Shown piece after piece: positions 17,022 through 25,570 of a stretch of DNA of 39,997 nucleotides. Origin of the DNA: an uncultured Flavobacteriales bacterium (GTDB taxonomy: Bacteria > Bacteroidota > Bacteroidia > Flavobacteriales_E > Vicingaceae); the NCBI GenBank assembly GCA_905479915.1, contig CAJQOH010000052.1:1-39997 (forward strand), in the 5' to 3' direction. Numbering within the stretch: the first letter of the stretch is position 1; each line of letters starts with the position of its first letter. Position numbers and translations under genes: made by a program. Below the pieces are notes generated by a model. That model saw nothing but the letters and a program-made list of their open reading frames with translations, searched no databases and was not told the origin of the DNA.

Positions 17022-17061
17022 AAAAACTTATTGACTCCAACATGTGAATCAATAAGTTTTT
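17022..17061. terminator. intrinsic terminator after rpmF
   Basis: A 13-bp perfect stem (17022-17034 with 17049-17061) has a 14-base loop. On the minus strand it is followed by a U-run, 24 bases after the rpmF stop. It separates yceD-rpmF from fabH. T-runs on both sides mean it could also work rightward, but no plus-strand gene ends here. Confidence 0.75.
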
Positions 17062-17085
17062 AATTATTTACTTTAAAATCTTTTA

Positions 17086-17271
17086 CTAAAGAGCAACCTC
17101 TTTTTGTATCGCTTGCTTACCTCTATAGAATCCACATTCTCCACAAACTCTGTGGTATAATGTAGGAGCACCACAGTTAGAACAACTAGATAATGTAGGA
17201 GCTACTGCCTTATAGTGAGTTCTTCTTTTGTCTCTTCTTTGATTTGAGGTTCTTCGTTTAGGATGTGCCAT
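17086..17271 (-). CDS. rpmF: 50S ribosomal protein L32
   Basis: 61 aa, a standard bacterial L32. It starts MAHPKRRTSNQRRDKRRTHY and has a zinc ribbon of four cysteines (Cys30, Cys33, Cys43, Cys46), so this is the zinc-binding form. It begins 2 bases after yceD ends, the conserved yceD-rpmF pairing. Confidence 0.97.
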   Translation of the reverse strand: MAHPKRRTSNQRRDKRRTHYKAVAPTLSSCSNCGAPTLYHRVCGECGFYRGKQAIQKEVAL

Positions 17272-17273
17272 TT

Positions 17274-17795
17274 TTATTTATTTTTATTCAAATTAATATC
17301 TTTTAACGAAGACCACCTAGGGTCATCGTTTGTCTCTTCTTTTTTTTCAATTTTATTCAGTTCTTCAATCACTTTCTGATTGCATAAACCTTCAAAATGT
17401 GTTCTTTTTTGAGGTAGATTTACGTTTATAAATTCGTAAATATAGTTGGCTACATTTAGTTCATATTCATGTATAGGTAAGACTAGAATTTCGTCAGATT
17501 GGTCATATACTTCATTACCAAACTTAACGATTAACTTTTCTTCTCCTTCAACATCAACGTCAACTTCATCTAAACATCTGTCACATGGAACACTAATTGT
17601 CCCATAAAAATCAAATGTTAAAACCATCATAGTAGATTGCTTTTTAAATTCTAAATCAACATTTATACTTGATTTATCAAACTCAAAACAATCAAACTCC
17701 TCAAAGAACTTGTTATCCACATTAAACTCATAAAAATGAGTCCCCTGCTTTAACCCTTCAAATTTAATATTATACTCACTCAAATTGCTCTTCAT
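17274..17795 (-). CDS. yceD: YceD/DUF177 family protein
   Basis: 173 aa. The DUF177 signature VPCDRCLDEVDVDVEGE (Cys71, Cys74) is present, along with the downstream ELNVANYIYEFINVNLPQK region. YceD proteins are almost always encoded just before rpmF and are linked to 23S rRNA processing or accumulation, though the mechanism is not settled. Only one CxxC pair is clear here, plus a further Cys in EGLCNQK, at the place where many homologues have C(N)xxC. It is co-transcribed with rpmF. Confidence 0.9.
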   Translation of the reverse strand: MKSNLSEYNIKFEGLKQGTHFYEFNVDNKFFEEFDCFEFDKSSINVDLEFKKQSTMMVLTFDFYGTISVPCDRCLDEVDVDVEGEEKLIVKFGNEVYDQSDEILVLPIHEYELNVANYIYEFINVNLPQKRTHFEGLCNQKVIEELNKIEKKEETNDDPRWSSLKDINLNKNK

Positions 17796-17823
17796 GATAA
17801 CTACCCTTAAATTTGAAAGTCTG

Positions 17824-17852
17824 CAAAGGTATGAATTTATTCAATACTGCAA
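17824..17852 (-). promoter_or_regulatory. promoter of yceD-rpmF
   Basis: On the minus strand, TTG (17850-17852), an 18-base spacer and TACCTTTG (17824-17831) closely match the Bacteroidota housekeeping promoter TTG-N19-TAnnTTTG. The -7 box is 28 bases upstream of the yceD ATG. Confidence 0.6.
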
Positions 17853-17973
17853 AAAAACACATTCTTTTTTTAATTTGATAGCGGTTTTTAATAATTGCTT
17901 GTTTATAAATAAGCGGTAGCGCCTACTAACACTCTAACATTTAAGGATACTATTGTTTATTAAATCAGACAAA

Positions 17974-18978
17974 ATGAGACTAAATAAACGATCTATTGCC
18001 TATATTTTAATTGCAGGAACCCTTTTTTCATGTGTTCCAGCAAAAAAGTATGAAGAATTAAAAACAAGACAAGATGCTTCTAGAGATGAAATTTCTGCCT
18101 TAAAAGGATTGAATCAAGATTTAGAAGAAGAAAATAATGAGTTAAAGTCTTCAGTAGATTTAGATAAAAAAGAATTAGAACAGCTTAAAAGTAATGTTGA
18201 AAAAGAAAGAGCTGATTATGATGCGCTAAAAAAGTCATACAATAGACTGCAAGAGACGTACAACTTATTGTCGGATAAAAACAATGCACAGTCTTCTAGT
18301 ACTAAAACTGCAACCGAAAAATTGATGAAGCAGTTACAACAAACTCAATTGGATTTGCAGGCGCAAGAAGATGCATTGCGAACTCTTGAAACTTCATTAT
18401 TAAAAAAAGAAGCGAAGCTTAAAAAACTATCTTCAGATTTAGAAGCTAGAGAAAAGCGCGTTAATGAATTAGAGGCAATTATTAATAAAAAAGATGCAGC
18501 ATTGGCCAATTTGAAAAAGAAAGTAAAAGATGCTTTACTTGGTTTTGAGAACAATGGGTTAACCATCGAACAAAAAAATGGGAAGGTATATGTTTCTTTA
18601 GATGAGAGCTTATTGTTTGCTTCAGGTAAATATACGGTGGGAGCAAAAGGAACAGATGTCTTAAAAAAATTAGCTAAAGTTTTAGAAACGAGTTCTGATA
18701 TTGATATTGTAGTAGAAGGACATACAGACAATGTTCCTTTAAATGGTAAAGGAGATATCGCAGACAATTGGGATTTATCTGTAAAAAGAGCAACATCAGT
18801 AGTTAAAATAATTACAAACAATAGTAATGTTAGTCCTAAAAGGTTAACTGCAGCAGGAAGAGGAGAGTTTTTACCTTTAGACATGACCAATACGGCAGAT
18901 GGGAGAAAAAAGAACAGAAGAATAGAAGTTATTTTAACGCCAAAGTTAGATGAACTGTTTGAGTTGTTAGGAGAGTAA
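17974..18978 (+). CDS. OmpA-family peptidoglycan-associated lipoprotein
   Basis: 334 aa from the ATG at 17974; a TTG 21 bases upstream is less likely because MRLNKRS...LFSC is a proper lipoprotein signal with Cys20. A long coiled coil (about residues 25-185, rich in Lys, Glu and Leu heptads) follows, and then an OmpA/MotB domain: LLFASGKYTVGAKG, VVEGHTDNVPL, NWDLSVKRATSVV, AAGRGEFLPL and KNRRIEVIL. The Asp and Arg that bind diaminopimelate in this fold are in the expected segments. It would tether the outer membrane to the cell wall, with the coiled coil as spacer. The cupin gene follows after 2 bases. Confidence 0.92.
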   Translation: MRLNKRSIAYILIAGTLFSCVPAKKYEELKTRQDASRDEISALKGLNQDLEEENNELKSSVDLDKKELEQLKSNVEKERADYDALKKSYNRLQETYNLLSDKNNAQSSSTKTATEKLMKQLQQTQLDLQAQEDALRTLETSLLKKEAKLKKLSSDLEAREKRVNELEAIINKKDAALANLKKKVKDALLGFENNGLTIEQKNGKVYVSLDESLLFASGKYTVGAKGTDVLKKLAKVLETSSDIDIVVEGHTDNVPLNGKGDIADNWDLSVKRATSVVKIITNNSNVSPKRLTAAGRGEFLPLDMTNTADGRKKNRRIEVILTPKLDELFELLGE

Positions 18979-18980
18979 AT

Positions 18981-19499
18981 ATGAATAGTACTCAGCATCC
19001 ATCATTAGAGGAAATAATTACAAAACTTGACTTAATTCCACATCCTGAAGGTGGGTTTTACAAAGAAACCTATAGAAGTGAAGGCTATATCAAAAAAGAC
19101 AGTCTATCCGATGTCTATTCTGATAAAAGAAATTATTCTACGTGTATCTATTTTGTAATTACTTCAGCATCTTTTTCAGCGTGGCATAAAATACACCAAG
19201 AAGAAATTTGGCATTTCTATTTAGGGTCCAGTATTACGATACATTTAATTAGTCCTGAAGGAGAATATAGTGCGGTAGTTTTAGGAAATGATATTTCTAA
19301 AGGAGAAGTTCCGCAGTATGTGGTAAAAGGAGAATGGTGGTTTGCGGTTACCGTAAATAATGAGAACAGTTTTGCTTTAACAGGATGCACTGTAGCCCCA
19401 GGGTTTGATTTTGATGATTTTATTTTACCTTCAAGAAGTGAGTTGCTTGAATTGTTCCCTCACCTAAGTAAAGAAGTGACTGATTTAACTAGAGAATAA
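18981..19499 (+). CDS. cupin-fold DUF985 family protein
   Basis: 172 aa. PHPEGGFYKETYRS at 20-33 and the His/Glu cluster FSAWHKIHQEEIWHFYLG (His69, His72, Glu74, His78) are diagnostic of the DUF985 (Cupin_5) family, as is GCTVAPGFDFDDF near the end. The fold is a metal-binding beta barrel; no firm reaction is established for the family. It sits 2 bases after the OmpA-like gene, so it is probably co-transcribed, and its end overlaps the convergent truB by 15 bases. Confidence 0.88.
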   Translation: MNSTQHPSLEEIITKLDLIPHPEGGFYKETYRSEGYIKKDSLSDVYSDKRNYSTCIYFVITSASFSAWHKIHQEEIWHFYLGSSITIHLISPEGEYSAVVLGNDISKGEVPQYVVKGEWWFAVTVNNENSFALTGCTVAPGFDFDDFILPSRSELLELFPHLSKEVTDLTRE

Positions 19500-20243
19500 A
19501 GAATTGATCTCTTCAATTTTAATTGCATCCTCAATTTTATGATCACCAATTTTAGTTCTTCTCAAAACAGAGAGGTGTCCACCAGAGTTTAATTTCTCTC
19601 CAAAGTCTCTAGCAATAGCTCTTATGTAGGTGCCTTTAGTACAAACGATTCTAAACTTTATATTTATTCCTTGCTGATAAGGCGCTTCTTGATTGATTTT
19701 TGAATCTTCAATAATTTCATTTATTGGAGTATCACAAATTTCAACATCAAACTCTTTTATATTGATCGTATTAGACTTAATAACAACTTTTTCTCCTTCA
19801 CGAGCATACTCATAAGCTCTTTTTCCATCAATCTTTTTAGCAGAGTGCATTGGAGCAACCTGTTCTTGTTCTCCAATAAAATGAAGCGCTGTTTCTTTAA
19901 TTAATTCTGGTGTAATATGATCTGTAGGGTATTCAATATCTAATTCTCTTTCTAAATCATAAGACGATGTGGTTGCTCCTAAAGTAATTATTCCTGTATA
20001 TTCTTTTTCTTGGGTCTGGATCTCGTTGATTTGCTTGGTAAACTTTCCTGTGCAAAGAATTAGGAGGCCAGTAGCCAATGGGTCTAAAGTTCCGGCATGC
20101 CCAACCTTAATTTTTTTAACCTTGATTTCTTGTTTGATGAGCCAACGAACCTTATTAACTACATCAAAAGAAGTCCAGGTGAGTGGTTTATCAATGAGGA
20201 TAATTTGCCCAGTTTGAAATTTGCTTGTTGTTTGTTCAGACAT
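19485..20243 (-). CDS. truB: tRNA pseudouridine(55) synthase
   Basis: 252 aa. It makes pseudouridine 55 in the T-loop of tRNAs. The catalytic motif KVGHAGTLDPLATGLL places the nucleophile at Asp54; IDKPLTWTSFDVV at the N-terminus and CTKGTYIRAIARDFGE are also characteristic. It is somewhat shorter than E. coli TruB because the C-terminal PUA-like part is reduced. Its ATG overlaps the uppP stop by one base, so translation is likely coupled. Confidence 0.96.
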   Translation of the reverse strand: MSEQTTSKFQTGQIILIDKPLTWTSFDVVNKVRWLIKQEIKVKKIKVGHAGTLDPLATGLLILCTGKFTKQINEIQTQEKEYTGIITLGATTSSYDLERELDIEYPTDHITPELIKETALHFIGEQEQVAPMHSAKKIDGKRAYEYAREGEKVVIKSNTINIKEFDVEICDTPINEIIEDSKINQEAPYQQGINIKFRIVCTKGTYIRAIARDFGEKLNSGGHLSVLRRTKIGDHKIEDAIKIEEINSLFSS

Positions 20244-21028
20244 TAAATGATAGAATAAGCAATGGCTACAACTCCAACAACTAAACAGTAGTAAGCAAAG
20301 TATTTGAGCTTACTTTTCTTCACCAATTTAATCATCCAAGTACAGGCTAAGATTCCTGTTACAAAAGCTGCAACAAAACCGATTCCATAATTTAGAATGT
20401 CTCCGCTAATGTTATTAAAAGCACCATCTAAAATGTCTTTAGCGATTTTCCCAAAAATTAACGGCACAACCATTAGAAAAGAAAATCGTGCTGCTTTTTC
20501 TCTGTCTACGCCTAACAAAACAGATGTAGAGATTGTAGCTCCTGAGCGAGAGATGCCTGGCATAATAGCAATTGCCTGAGAAACTCCAATTATAATGGCT
20601 TCTTTAATGCCTACTTTTTTACCAGTGTTTTTTGCTTTATCAGCTAATATTAAAAGAACGGCTGTTAGTAATAACATTGTTCCAACCAATAGTACTTTTC
20701 CTCCAAAAAATGCTTCAATTACATCATCAAATAAAACGCCAATAACAGCTGCTGGTATCATTGATAAAACGATGTTGAGGGAAAATTTAAACTCATCGTT
20801 ATTTTTAAACTGGAATAAACCCTTAAGTAAATCAAGGATATCTTTTCTGAAAACAACAATGGTACTTAGTGCTGTAGCGGCATGTAATACCACAGTCATT
20901 AACATGCTTTCTTCGGGCAATGATTCATCACCTAAAATAACTTTAGCTAATTCTAGATGACCACTACTACTAACGGGTAAAAACTCCGTTAACCCTTGTA
21001 TAATTCCTAAGATAATTGCTTCAAACAT
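20243..21028 (-). CDS. uppP: undecaprenyl-diphosphatase
   Basis: 261 aa polytopic membrane protein of the UppP/BacA family. It dephosphorylates undecaprenyl diphosphate to recycle the lipid carrier for peptidoglycan and other surface polymers. The two catalytic motifs are clear: QGLTEFLPVSSSGHLEL near the N-terminus and MPGISRSGATIS in the middle. It forms the conserved cluster ftsX-DUF3098-uppP-truB, with a repeat element inserted before it (21042-21120). Confidence 0.96.
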   Translation of the reverse strand: MFEAIILGIIQGLTEFLPVSSSGHLELAKVILGDESLPEESMLMTVVLHAATALSTIVVFRKDILDLLKGLFQFKNNDEFKFSLNIVLSMIPAAVIGVLFDDVIEAFFGGKVLLVGTMLLLTAVLLILADKAKNTGKKVGIKEAIIIGVSQAIAIMPGISRSGATISTSVLLGVDREKAARFSFLMVVPLIFGKIAKDILDGAFNNISGDILNYGIGFVAAFVTGILACTWMIKLVKKSKLKYFAYYCLVVGVVAIAYSII

Positions 21029-21041
21029 AGAATGGTAATTA

Positions 21042-21120
21042 CGTCATTGCGAGGCACGAAGCAATCTTAATCTTTAAATATGAGATTGCTTCATTTCACT
21101 ACGTTTCATTCGCAATGACG
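21042..21120. repeat. REP-like imperfect palindromic element
   Basis: The outer arms CGTCATTGCG (21042-21051) and CGCAATGACG (21111-21120) and the inner arms GAAGCAATCT (21058-21067) and AGATTGCTTC (21083-21092) form a long interrupted hairpin. It is more GC-rich than its surroundings. CGTCATTGCGAGGC...GAAGCAATCT is, from memory, a dispersed intergenic repeat in many Bacteroidota genomes. Here it fills the gap between the DUF3098 gene and uppP. Confidence 0.75.
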
Positions 21121-21128
21121 AATTGGTA

Positions 21129-21377
21129 TTAGTCGTTAGATTTTTTTAAAATTCCCCAACCAACAACTCCTAATCCTGCAAGAATCATAATTGGTGCAAC
21201 ATACATTCTTCTAGCGCTAAATAATTCTTCACTAAAAATTGCTGGGTCCTCAGAACCTCCACCAGACATTAAGAAGTAACCAAGAATAGTAATTGCTGTT
21301 CCTGCAGCGATTAAGATGTAGTTTTGTTTCCCAAATGCAAAATCTTGATTTAATTTATTTTCGTTGTTATCGCTCAT
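21129..21377 (-). CDS. DUF3098 membrane protein
   Basis: 82 aa with two transmembrane helices (about 20-39 and 60-78) and a short SARRMYVAPIMILAGL segment typical of DUF3098. This small Bacteroidota family is nearly always encoded between ftsX and uppP, which suggests a division- or envelope-linked role, but no function is established. It lies 92 bases downstream of ftsX. Confidence 0.85.
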   Translation of the reverse strand: MSDNNENKLNQDFAFGKQNYILIAAGTAITILGYFLMSGGGSEDPAIFSEELFSARRMYVAPIMILAGLGVVGWGILKKSND

Positions 21378-21469
21378 AATTCTTGTTTTTTATTCTCAAT
21401 CTCATCGTTTGATGATTTACATTCTTGGAGCTATATCAGTATCTCAATAATTATTTCAGGCATTGCCTG

Positions 21470-22345
21470 TTAATATAGATCTCCCGTTTCTATTCGTAAA
21501 TATTTTCGGACTGCTAAATTAGTAGAAATCCATGAAATAATAATTCCTAAGATAATTACAATAAGAAACAGAGCTCCGTAAAGTTCAATGTTTTTAAAAT
21601 CAATTAATTCGGGCAATTGTTGTTGTAAATAATATAAAAAAGTAACAATTAACCCTATCGCTATAAAAGCTGCTACAATTCCGTTTCCAATACCTTGCAA
21701 TACAAATGGTTTTCTAATGAATGAATGACGAGCACCAACTAACTGCATGGTTTTAATTAAAAATCGTTTAGAATAAATTGATAATCGAATGGTATTGTTA
21801 ATCAATGCCATAGCAATAATTAATAACAAAGCACTAAAGCCTAATAAATATAGACTGATCTTTTTCATGTTCGTGTTTACTGCATCAACTAAATCTGGTT
21901 GGTAGAAAACTTCTTTAATTTTGGTGTTTTCCAACAAAGCTGTTTCAATTTGTGCTAAACTATCGGGGTTGGCGTATGCTGCATTTAGTTTCACATCAAT
22001 AGATGGAAGCAATGGATTTTCTCCAATAAATTTTACAAATTCTTCACCTAATGCTTCTTGAAATTCTATAGCTGCCTTATCTGGATCAATAAAATCTGTG
22101 CTTTTAACAAAAGGCTCAGTGTCTAATAAATCTTTAATGTGCTTGACCTCTTGTTGTTTTATTCCTTTATTTAGAATTATAGAAAATCCGATGTTTTCCT
22201 TTACATGATTGGAAATTTGTTTGGCATTTAAAATAATTAATCCCAACATTCCTAACATAAATAGCACCAACGAAATACTAATTATCGTTGTAAGATAAGA
22301 TGACCTTAATCTTCTTTTAGAATGTTTGTTTTCAGATTTTGACAT
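21470..22345 (-). CDS. ftsX: cell division protein FtsX (permease-like)
   Basis: 291 aa. A basic cytoplasmic start and a first transmembrane helix (about 19-40) are followed by an extracytoplasmic domain (about 45-165) and three further helices near 168-190, 212-236 and 252-274, the usual FtsX topology. With FtsE it regulates peptidoglycan hydrolases at the septum. No ftsE is in this window, as is common in Bacteroidota, where the two are often unlinked. It is the first gene of the leftward cluster and diverges from leuS. Confidence 0.92.
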   Translation of the reverse strand: MSKSENKHSKRRLRSSYLTTIISISLVLFMLGMLGLIILNAKQISNHVKENIGFSIILNKGIKQQEVKHIKDLLDTEPFVKSTDFIDPDKAAIEFQEALGEEFVKFIGENPLLPSIDVKLNAAYANPDSLAQIETALLENTKIKEVFYQPDLVDAVNTNMKKISLYLLGFSALLLIIAMALINNTIRLSIYSKRFLIKTMQLVGARHSFIRKPFVLQGIGNGIVAAFIAIGLIVTFLYYLQQQLPELIDFKNIELYGALFLIVIILGIIISWISTNLAVRKYLRIETGDLY

Positions 22346-22423
22346 AATAAATAATGGTCTGCAAGGTATTATTAAACTCCTTGATTAACAACTTAATTGT
22401 TCAAAAATACTGCTAAATATTGT

Positions 22424-22431
22424 TAATTTCG
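22424..22431 (+). promoter_or_regulatory. possible -7 element of leuS
   Basis: TAATTTCG differs by one base from TAnnTTTG and lies 25 bases before the leuS ATG. No TTG stands at the 18-19 base spacing, so this is weak. Confidence 0.3.
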
Positions 22432-22456
22432 CAGCTCAAATTAAGACTTATTAACG

Positions 22457-25438
22457 ATGCAATATCAATTTAACGAGATTGAAAAAAATTGGCAAAAGTA
22501 CTGGGCTGAGAACAAAACTTTTGCTGCCGAAGACAATAGTATAAAACCTAAGTTTTATGCATTAGATATGTTTCCTTACCCTTCTGGGGCAGGGTTGCAC
22601 GTTGGTCATCCGTTAGGATATATTGCATCAGATGTTTATGCACGTTACAAAAGACTTTGTGGTTTTAATGTTTTACATCCAATGGGTTACGATTCATTTG
22701 GGTTGCCTGCAGAACAATATGCCATCCAAACAGGACAGCATCCAGCAGTTACTACAAAAACAAATATTGAAGGTGGTACCGATAAAGATGGGAATACAAT
22801 TCCTGGATATAGAAACCAATTGGACAAAATTGGTTTTTCATTTGATTGGGACAGAGAAGTAAGAACTTCAGAACCGAATTATTACAAATGGACGCAATGG
22901 ATCTTCAAACAAATTTTCAATTCGTGGTACAATAATGAAAGCAACAAAGCAGAAAAAATTGATACTTTAATAGAACAATTTAAAGCCAATGGGAATGCTT
23001 CAGTAAAAGCTGCTACTGATTTTGAGGAAAGTTTTTCTGCAGCAGACTGGAATGGATGGAACGAAGAGGAGCAACAAAAAATGCTGTTAAATTATCGTTT
23101 AGCTTATTTATCCGATACTTGGGTAAATTGGTGTCCTGCCTTAGGAACAGTTTTAGCGAATGACGAGATTAAGAATGGTGTTTCTGAGCGTGGAGGACAT
23201 CCTGTTGAGCAAAAATTAATGCGTCAATGGAGTATGCGAATTACTGCATACGCGGAGCGTTTATTAAAGGATTTAGATACGGTAGATTGGACAGATTCTA
23301 TTAAAGATATTCAACGAAATTGGATAGGAAAATCTCAAGGAGCAGCAGTTCATTTTGATTTGGATGGCTTCGATGATAAAATTGAAGTGTTTACAACAAG
23401 ACCTGATACTATTTTTGGTGTTTCTTTTATGGTGTTAGCACCAGAGCATGAATTGGTTTCAAAAATTACCACAGCAGATCAAAAAGATAAAATTGAAGCC
23501 TACCAAAAAGCAGCTTCTTTAAAATCTGAGCGAGATAGAATGAGTGATGTAAAAACCATTTCTGGAGAATTTACTGGAGCTTATGCGATACATCCTTTTT
23601 CAGGAGATAAAGTGCCGGTTTGGATTGGAGATTATGTTTTGGCAAGTTATGGAACAGGGGCAGTAATGTCAGTTCCTTGTGGAGATCAAAGAGATTGGGA
23701 TTTTGCGAATCATTTTGATATTGCTATTCCAAATATTTTTAAAGGCAAGGATATTTCTGAAGCAGCTTATGCTGAAAAGGATGCGGTTATCGCTAATTCT
23801 GATTTTTTAAATGATTTACCTGTTAAGAAAGCTACCAAATTGGCCATTTATGAAATGGAACAAAAAGGTTTTGGAAAAGGAAAAATACAATACAAATTAA
23901 GAAACGCAGTATTTTCTCGTCAGCGTTATTGGGGAGAACCATTCCCAGTTTATTACAAAGGAGAAACACCTTATTTGTTAGATGATAATGCCGTAGTTGA
24001 ATTACCAGAAGTAGATAAATATTTACCTACCGAAGATGGTGAACCACCATTGGCAAGAGCAAACAAAGATGCTTGGAATGTGGATTGTCCTGGTGATAGA
24101 ATGGAATTTAATACCATGCCAGGTTGGGCTGGTTCTTCATGGTATTTCTTAAGATATATGGATCCAACCAACGATAATGAGTTTGTGGCAAAAGATAAAG
24201 TAAACTATTGGCAAAATGTAGATTTATACATTGGTGGAGCTGAACACGCTACAGGTCATTTATTGTATTCTCGTTTTTGGACGAAGTTTTTATACGACTT
24301 GGATTATATCCCATTTGAAGAGCCTTTCAAAAAGATGATTAACCAAGGAATGATTCAAGGAAATTCTGCTTTGGTTTACCGATTAGCGCTATCTGTAACT
24401 ACTTTTAATAATGACATTGAGGATATAACTAACCACATAGAGACAAAAAATCTTCCAAATTTATTTTTATCTCAGAATGTGGTCAAAAAACTCGAATCAA
24501 GAGACCTTGATACCGTTCTAAAAATTGACAGCAAATTATTGGAAATAACGAATAAGCTGAAGGCTTCCAATCCAAATTTAGTTGGACAAGTGAGCACCCT
24601 TAGCAAAAAACACCTTATACCTCTCCACGCTGATGTTAACTTTTTAGATGGGGATAAATTAGATGTTGAAAAATTCAAAAATTGGAGAGCAGAGTATAAC
24701 AATGCTGAATTTATTTTTGAAGATGATGGCTCGTATATCTGCGGTAGGGAAATAGATAAGATGTCTAAATCGAAGTACAATGTTCAAACTCCAGATGAAT
24801 TGGTAGAGAAATATGGTGCGGATACCTTACGTTGTTATGAAATGTTTTTAGGTCCATTAGAACAACACAAGCCTTGGGATGTTCAGGGAATTACCGGTGT
24901 ACACGGTTTCTTAAAAAAGTTATGGCGTTTATTCCATGATGATGATGCAGTGAATGTTTCTGATGCGGAGCCAAGCAAAGAAGAATTAAAAGCATTACAC
25001 AAAACCATTAAAAAAGTAAAAGAAGACATTGAGCGTTATTCATTTAATACGCCTGTTTCAACTTTTATGATTTGTGTGAATGAATTGACTGCTCTAAAGT
25101 GTAACAAAAAGGCTATTCTTTCTGATTTATGTGTTATCCTTTCTCCTTTTGCACCTCATATTGCTGAAGAACTATGGAATAAATTAGGAAATACTGAGAG
25201 CATCACTTACGCTGTGTTCCCAAAACATAATGAAGAATACTTAACTGAAGCGAATCATAAATACCCTATTTCATTCAATGGTAAAATGCGTTTTATGTTA
25301 GAATTACCTAAAACTCTTTCTAAAGATGAAATTGAAAAAGAAGTAATGGCGAATGAACAAGCTCAAAAATACTTAGATGGTAATACGCCTAAAAAGGTAA
25401 TTGTTGTTCCCAATAAGATTGTGAATATCGTACTGTAA
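22457..25438 (+). CDS. leuS: leucyl-tRNA synthetase, with an expanded leucine-specific region
   Basis: 993 aa; class I synthetase charging tRNA-Leu. The HIGH motif is HVGH (48-51) in PYPSGAGLHVGHP, KMSKS is intact at 768-772, and the editing domain is present (TTRPDTIFGVSFMVLAPEH). Between GNSALVYRL (about 636-643) and LIPLHADVN (about 718-726) there are roughly 75 residues, where I expect about 25 in Bacteroidota relatives. The total length exceeds the usual about 940 by a similar amount. The extra part lies just before the KMSKS loop, where the leucine-specific domain sits. It is rich in CTN leucine codons, unlike the TTA/TTG-rich rest of the gene. It is in frame and catalytic motifs on both sides are intact, so the enzyme is probably functional. 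Confidence 0.97.
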   Translation: MQYQFNEIEKNWQKYWAENKTFAAEDNSIKPKFYALDMFPYPSGAGLHVGHPLGYIASDVYARYKRLCGFNVLHPMGYDSFGLPAEQYAIQTGQHPAVTTKTNIEGGTDKDGNTIPGYRNQLDKIGFSFDWDREVRTSEPNYYKWTQWIFKQIFNSWYNNESNKAEKIDTLIEQFKANGNASVKAATDFEESFSAADWNGWNEEEQQKMLLNYRLAYLSDTWVNWCPALGTVLANDEIKNGVSERGGHPVEQKLMRQWSMRITAYAERLLKDLDTVDWTDSIKDIQRNWIGKSQGAAVHFDLDGFDDKIEVFTTRPDTIFGVSFMVLAPEHELVSKITTADQKDKIEAYQKAASLKSERDRMSDVKTISGEFTGAYAIHPFSGDKVPVWIGDYVLASYGTGAVMSVPCGDQRDWDFANHFDIAIPNIFKGKDISEAAYAEKDAVIANSDFLNDLPVKKATKLAIYEMEQKGFGKGKIQYKLRNAVFSRQRYWGEPFPVYYKGETPYLLDDNAVVELPEVDKYLPTEDGEPPLARANKDAWNVDCPGDRMEFNTMPGWAGSSWYFLRYMDPTNDNEFVAKDKVNYWQNVDLYIGGAEHATGHLLYSRFWTKFLYDLDYIPFEEPFKKMINQGMIQGNSALVYRLALSVTTFNNDIEDITNHIETKNLPNLFLSQNVVKKLESRDLDTVLKIDSKLLEITNKLKASNPNLVGQVSTLSKKHLIPLHADVNFLDGDKLDVEKFKNWRAEYNNAEFIFEDDGSYICGREIDKMSKSKYNVQTPDELVEKYGADTLRCYEMFLGPLEQHKPWDVQGITGVHGFLKKLWRLFHDDDAVNVSDAEPSKEELKALHKTIKKVKEDIERYSFNTPVSTFMICVNELTALKCNKKAILSDLCVILSPFAPHIAEELWNKLGNTESITYAVFPKHNEEYLTEANHKYPISFNGKMRFMLELPKTLSKDEIEKEVMANEQAQKYLDGNTPKKVIVVPNKIVNIVL

Positions 25439-25453
25439 CAACATAAAAATTTT

Positions 25454-25483
25454 AAAAGCCTCTTTCATTGAAAGGGGCTTTTT
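25454..25483 (+). terminator. intrinsic terminator of leuS
   Basis: A 13-bp stem with one G-U pair spans 25454-25482 around a 3-base loop and is followed by T residues. It lies 15 bases after the leuS stop. Confidence 0.8.
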
Positions 25484-25570
25484 CATGAAACAATCTTAAC
25501 AGATTTACGTTTATGTTAAAGCTCTGGCACAGACTTTGCAAGTCTGATAGCACACACTAAAACAAGAGAC

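Noticed and set aside
18345-18998. 217-codon open frame antisense to the OmpA-like gene
   Set aside because: It mirrors the coiled-coil and OmpA coding sequence, has no family resemblance, and the plus-strand gene is convincing.
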